8,347 bases of DNA from CAYFZR01 sp046760505 [NCBI: Candidatus Hydrothermarchaeota archaeon]. Lineage in GTDB: Archaea > CAYFZR01. Under the pieces are notes generated by a model. That model ran no database searches. It saw only the letters and a program-made list of their open reading frames with translations, and was not told the DNA's origin. A program made the position numbers and the translations under genes. Below are positions 5,807-8,347 of this stretch, one piece after another (within the stretch, counting starts at the first letter, position 1; every line of letters begins with the position of its first letter). The DNA is taken from positions 1 through 8,347 of the forward strand of contig JBHIEG010000050.1 of NCBI GenBank assembly GCA_046760505.1, written 5' to 3'.

Positions 5807-7759
5807 ATGTTTAAAAAATTGTTATTGGTAGGTTTGGTGAGCTTATTGTTAGGCTTTTTGGCTTTTGTTTTTGTAGGCGAAAAGCCTGCTGAAGCTCAGA
5901 AGGAGTTTCGCCCTCTTGTGGAGGGGGAATATGTTCCTAATGAAGTGTTGGTCAAGTTTAGGGAAGATGCTGATTTAAGTTCGATTCAGGGAGCTATTAA
6001 TCTTGTACAGGGGAAGATAATTAACTATTTAGGGAAAGAAGTTAGTCTTTCTCAGTGGGACTCCAAAGACCTTTCTCTTAGGTCATTTCGGTTGGATCCA
6101 AATCTCTTTCATCTGAAAGTTCCTGAAGGCATTGGTACTGAGCGGGCGATTAGAGTTCTGAATCAACTTCCCTTTGTTGAGTATGCGGAGGAAAATGGAT
6201 TAGTATATGCATGTTATACGGAGCCTAATGATCCAAAATTTCCTAATCAATGGGCATTAAAGCAGATTAGTGTTGGTGATGATGATGCTCCTGATGCTTG
6301 GGATACATTTACTGGCAGCTCAGACATTGTAGTGGCTGTAATAGATAGTGGAATGGCCCTTACTCATGAGGATTTAGCAGCAAATTTATGGGTAAATGAT
6401 GACGATATTCAAGGTGATGGAGTAGATAATGACGGTAATGGATATGTGGATGATACTTATGGTTGGGATTTTGTTAGTTGTTTTCCTGGGCCTTGTCGAG
6501 ACAATGATCCTTCCGATTGTTCTGGTCACGGAACTAAAGTTGCGGGTATAATAGGAGGGGTGGGGAATAATAATAAGGGAGTAGCAGGAATTAATTGGAG
6601 TATAAAGCTTATGGCTGTTAGGGTATTAAACTGTAAGGACAAGGGATACACAGCAGATGTTGTAGCGGGGATAGATTATGCAATAGAAAATGGTGCTCAT
6701 ATTCTCAACAATAGCTATGGAGGCTACAAATATTTCTCCTCAGAAGTCGATGCTATTTTAAGAGCTAGGGCAGCAGGAAGACTTTTTATTGCTAGTGCTG
6801 GAAATAAGGGTTTGGATACTGATCTAACAGAAAACAGGCATTACCCCTCATGTTATGCTTGTGAAAATATAATCTCTGTGCTTGCTACCGATCAGAATGA
6901 TGAAAAACCTTCGTGGTCTAATTATGGGGAAACTACTGTGGATATTGGGGCGCCAGGCGCAAGTATTTTGACTACACTTATGGATGGTGGTTATGGATAC
7001 GTTGACGGAACTTCAGCGGCAGCACCTCATGTTTCGGGAGTAGCTGCTTTGGTTTGGGGAAAGCCAATTAAGGTGTGGCACTGGAGCCAGGTAAAGGATA
7101 CGATTCTAAACATGGCTGAGCCAAAGGATTCGCTTGCTGGTTTATGTGTCTCAGGAGCTAGACTTAGCGCTTATGAGCCTGATCTGCCCTCTGCACCTAG
7201 CAACTTGACTGCTACACCAACTGCTTGGTCTATAGTAGATTTGGGGTGGCAAGATAATTCAACTGATGAGTTTGGATTTGAAATTCAGAGGATGAAAGAA
7301 GGCGAGAGCGATTATTCGTATGCAGGCGTTGTGGAAGATAATGATGTTCAATATACGGATGCACAGGCGGCAGCGGCAGGAAATACCAATTATTACAAAG
7401 TGCGTGCATATAACTATGGTGGAAATTCTTCTTTTACTTCTCCTGTGAGTGTTGTCATTCCAAGAGGCTCTCCTTCTGCGCCGAGCGCCCTGGATGGATG
7501 GTTTGGTTTTGAATGTCTCTGTGTGCATCTTTCTTGGTATGATAGTGCAAACAATGAAATGTCGTTTGAGATTGAAAGGAAAAGCGAGTATCTACCCTGG
7601 TGGGTGCAAATAGCTGTTGTTGGATCAAATACCACTTTTTATGATGATGATGTTTCGCAGTATCCTGATACTCTTTTCCAATATCGAGTGAGAGCTTACA
7701 ATCCAGATGGTTCTTCTTCTTATTCAAATATTGCTTATGTCTATGTTCCTTGGTTTTGA
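5807..7759 (+). CDS. Secreted subtilisin-family (S8) serine protease with two fibronectin type III domains
   Basis: This 650-residue preproenzyme has a signal peptide (1-30, ending AEA), a prodomain (about 40-135, starting 'YVPNEVLVKF' and ending 'FVEYAEENG') and an S8 catalytic domain (about 145-455). The triad is visible: D180 in 'VVAVIDSG', H241 in 'SGHGTKVAG' and S403 in 'GTSAAAPHVSG', with oxyanion-hole Asn333 in 'ASAGNKG'. An Asp/Asn-rich loop (198-216, 'DGVDNDGNGYVDD') suggests calcium binding. Two fibronectin type III domains follow (about 460-552 and 556-648), both with 'FEI.R' and 'YYKVRAYN'/'YRVRAYN' strands. Cysteines at 225, 230, 238, 276, 349, 352, 447, 570 and 572 suggest disulphides outside the cytoplasm. 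There is no C-terminal sorting domain or LPXTG motif, so release by Sec is the simple reading; the FnIII pair may bind a polymer or surface. The gene is intact, with a strong AAGGAGG site, and is followed on the same strand by an outer-membrane barrel gene. Confidence 0.95.
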   Translation: MFKKLLLVGLVSLLLGFLAFVFVGEKPAEAQKEFRPLVEGEYVPNEVLVKFREDADLSSIQGAINLVQGKIINYLGKEVSLSQWDSKDLSLRSFRLDPNLFHLKVPEGIGTERAIRVLNQLPFVEYAEENGLVYACYTEPNDPKFPNQWALKQISVGDDDAPDAWDTFTGSSDIVVAVIDSGMALTHEDLAANLWVNDDDIQGDGVDNDGNGYVDDTYGWDFVSCFPGPCRDNDPSDCSGHGTKVAGIIGGVGNNNKGVAGINWSIKLMAVRVLNCKDKGYTADVVAGIDYAIENGAHILNNSYGGYKYFSSEVDAILRARAAGRLFIASAGNKGLDTDLTENRHYPSCYACENIISVLATDQNDEKPSWSNYGETTVDIGAPGASILTTLMDGGYGYVDGTSAAAPHVSGVAALVWGKPIKVWHWSQVKDTILNMAEPKDSLAGLCVSGARLSAYEPDLPSAPSNLTATPTAWSIVDLGWQDNSTDEFGFEIQRMKEGESDYSYAGVVEDNDVQYTDAQAAAAGNTNYYKVRAYNYGGNSSFTSPVSVVIPRGSPSAPSALDGWFGFECLCVHLSWYDSANNEMSFEIERKSEYLPWWVQIAVVGSNTTFYDDDVSQYPDTLFQYRVRAYNPDGSSSYSNIAYVYVPWF

Positions 7760-7794
7760 TATAGGTATTGTGTCTTAGATCATTTTGTGCAGAA

Positions 7795-7827
7795 AAAGGC
7801 AGACATTCTGTAAGTGTATCTGCCTTT
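7795..7827. terminator. Hairpin between protease and barrel genes, possible terminator
   Basis: AAAGGCAGA (7795-7803) pairs perfectly with TCTGCCTTT (7819-7827) around a 15-base loop, 35 bases after the protease stop. On the plus strand the tail is only TTTCCCC, a weak run. On the minus strand the stem is followed by five T's. It may terminate or attenuate readthrough into the next gene, and the loop is long for an efficient terminator. Confidence 0.45.
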
Positions 7828-7847
7828 CCCCAATTAAGGAGGTGGAT

Positions 7848-8347
7848 ATGAAAAAATTTCTACTGATGGTATTTTTAGTTATTTTGTTTGTTATTGAAGT
7901 TAATGCAATTGACTTTAAACTCGTGAGTGGAATAAATATTTCAAAATGTGAAATGGGATTTAAAACTGCTGATAATATGGTTGTTGATTTTTATTCTTAT
8001 GGGGTAGGATTTCTTATAGGCGGTGGAATTGAATTTACTCTATCAGAGAATTTATCGATCGAGCTTGATAGCTTGTATTTTCAAAAAAGCAGTGTTTTTG
8101 AGGAATTTATTATAAATACAGAAGAACTTCAATATCCTTCTTATATATTACATGAAGTTAGTTTTCCTGTGCTGATAAAGTTTAAACACTTATTTAATTC
8201 TCCTTTTTTCCTTCTTGGAGGAGGGGAGTTTGCTTTTGGTGGGGGCCTTGGATGGGGTATATTCAATTATGGCGCTGTTTTTGGTGTAGGGATTGAAATT
8301 AAAAAAATAATTTCTTCGATGGAGATGAGATATCATATTGGATATAA
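7848..8347 (+). CDS. PorT-like outer-membrane beta-barrel protein, N-terminal part (cut by window edge)
   Basis: The first 166 residues are present and the frame is open at the window end. AAGGAGG five bases before ATG 7848 fixes the start. A signal peptide (1-20, ending VNA) is followed by alternating beta strands with the layout of the PorT/OMP_b-brl_2 barrel family. These are 'KLVSGINIS' (24-32), 'GVGFLIGGGIEFTLSENLSIELDSLYFQK' landmarks at 52-80, 'HEVSFPVLIKFKH' (102-114), and a glycine-rich strand pair (124-136). The pattern 'E..Y..K......l..P.l.Ky' is typical. The product should sit in the outer membrane; this family includes type IX secretion and uncharacterised porin-like barrels, and nothing here allows a choice. 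It follows the secreted protease after 88 bases that contain a hairpin, so cotranscription is possible but not assured. Confidence 0.8.
   Translation, partial: MKKFLLMVFLVILFVIEVNAIDFKLVSGINISKCEMGFKTADNMVVDFYSYGVGFLIGGGIEFTLSENLSIELDSLYFQKSSVFEEFIINTEELQYPSYILHEVSFPVLIKFKHLFNSPFFLLGGGEFAFGGGLGWGIFNYGAVFGVGIEIKKIISSMEMRYHIGY

Noticed and set aside
7259-7727. Three minus-strand ORFs under the FnIII domains
   Set aside because: They are antisense shadows of the protease gene, mutually overlapping, with low-complexity His/Arg-rich sequence.
1-8347. CRISPR array, tRNA, rRNA, riboswitch or phage genes
   Set aside because: No regularly spaced repeats, cloverleaf sequences, rRNA landmarks or phage structural motifs were seen on either strand.

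Overview
The window looks like a piece of accessory, repeat-rich chromosome from an uncultured Gram-negative (diderm) bacterium. The diderm reading rests on a partial PorT-like outer-membrane beta-barrel at the right end and on exported beta-propeller proteins with N-terminal signal sequences. The AT-rich host-like genes, the 6-bladed propeller with a GREGQGPGEF motif, and a decayed family carrying 'RILLEE..K' and 'KIWIDEKDFSILKIEW'-type motifs resemble what I remember from candidate phyla such as Aminicenantes or relatives of Bacteroidota. That placement is a recollection, not a computed result.

Layout. (1) 1-1618, minus strand: an IS21-family insertion sequence with istA (complete) and the start of istB, joined by an ATGA overlap. 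The istB reading loses family similarity inside its Walker A motif, close to the window edge. (2) 1619-2201: leader side of the IS, with a doubtful small ORF, two ATGCGTAA direct repeats and a REP/MITE-like inverted repeat of the widespread 'ATTGCGAGCG...GCAATCTCA' type. (3) 2202-4401, minus strand: two exported beta-propeller proteins in tandem, a YVTN/SPDGK-repeat propeller and an upstream 6-bladed propeller. (4) 4402-5717: a graveyard region. It holds a non-coding-looking AT-rich stretch, a 5'-truncated gene (4742-5272) read on the minus strand, a second overlapping open frame, a near-consensus sigma70 promoter (TTGACA-18-TATACT) pointing into the truncated gene, and a higher-GC C-terminal remnant of an IS91-like (Y2) transposase. 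(5) 5807-8347, plus strand: a secreted subtilisin-family (S8) protease with prodomain and two fibronectin type III domains, a hairpin, then the beginning of an outer-membrane beta-barrel gene.

How the parts fit. The functional host genes all concern the cell envelope or exterior: two propellers, a secreted protease and an outer-membrane barrel. They are separated by mobile-element debris. I see no defence system, CRISPR array, tRNA or rRNA, and no clearly new multi-gene system. The most informative anomalies are the broken P-loop of istB, the promoter at the edge of the IS91-like remnant that faces a headless gene, and the overlapping open frames at that junction.
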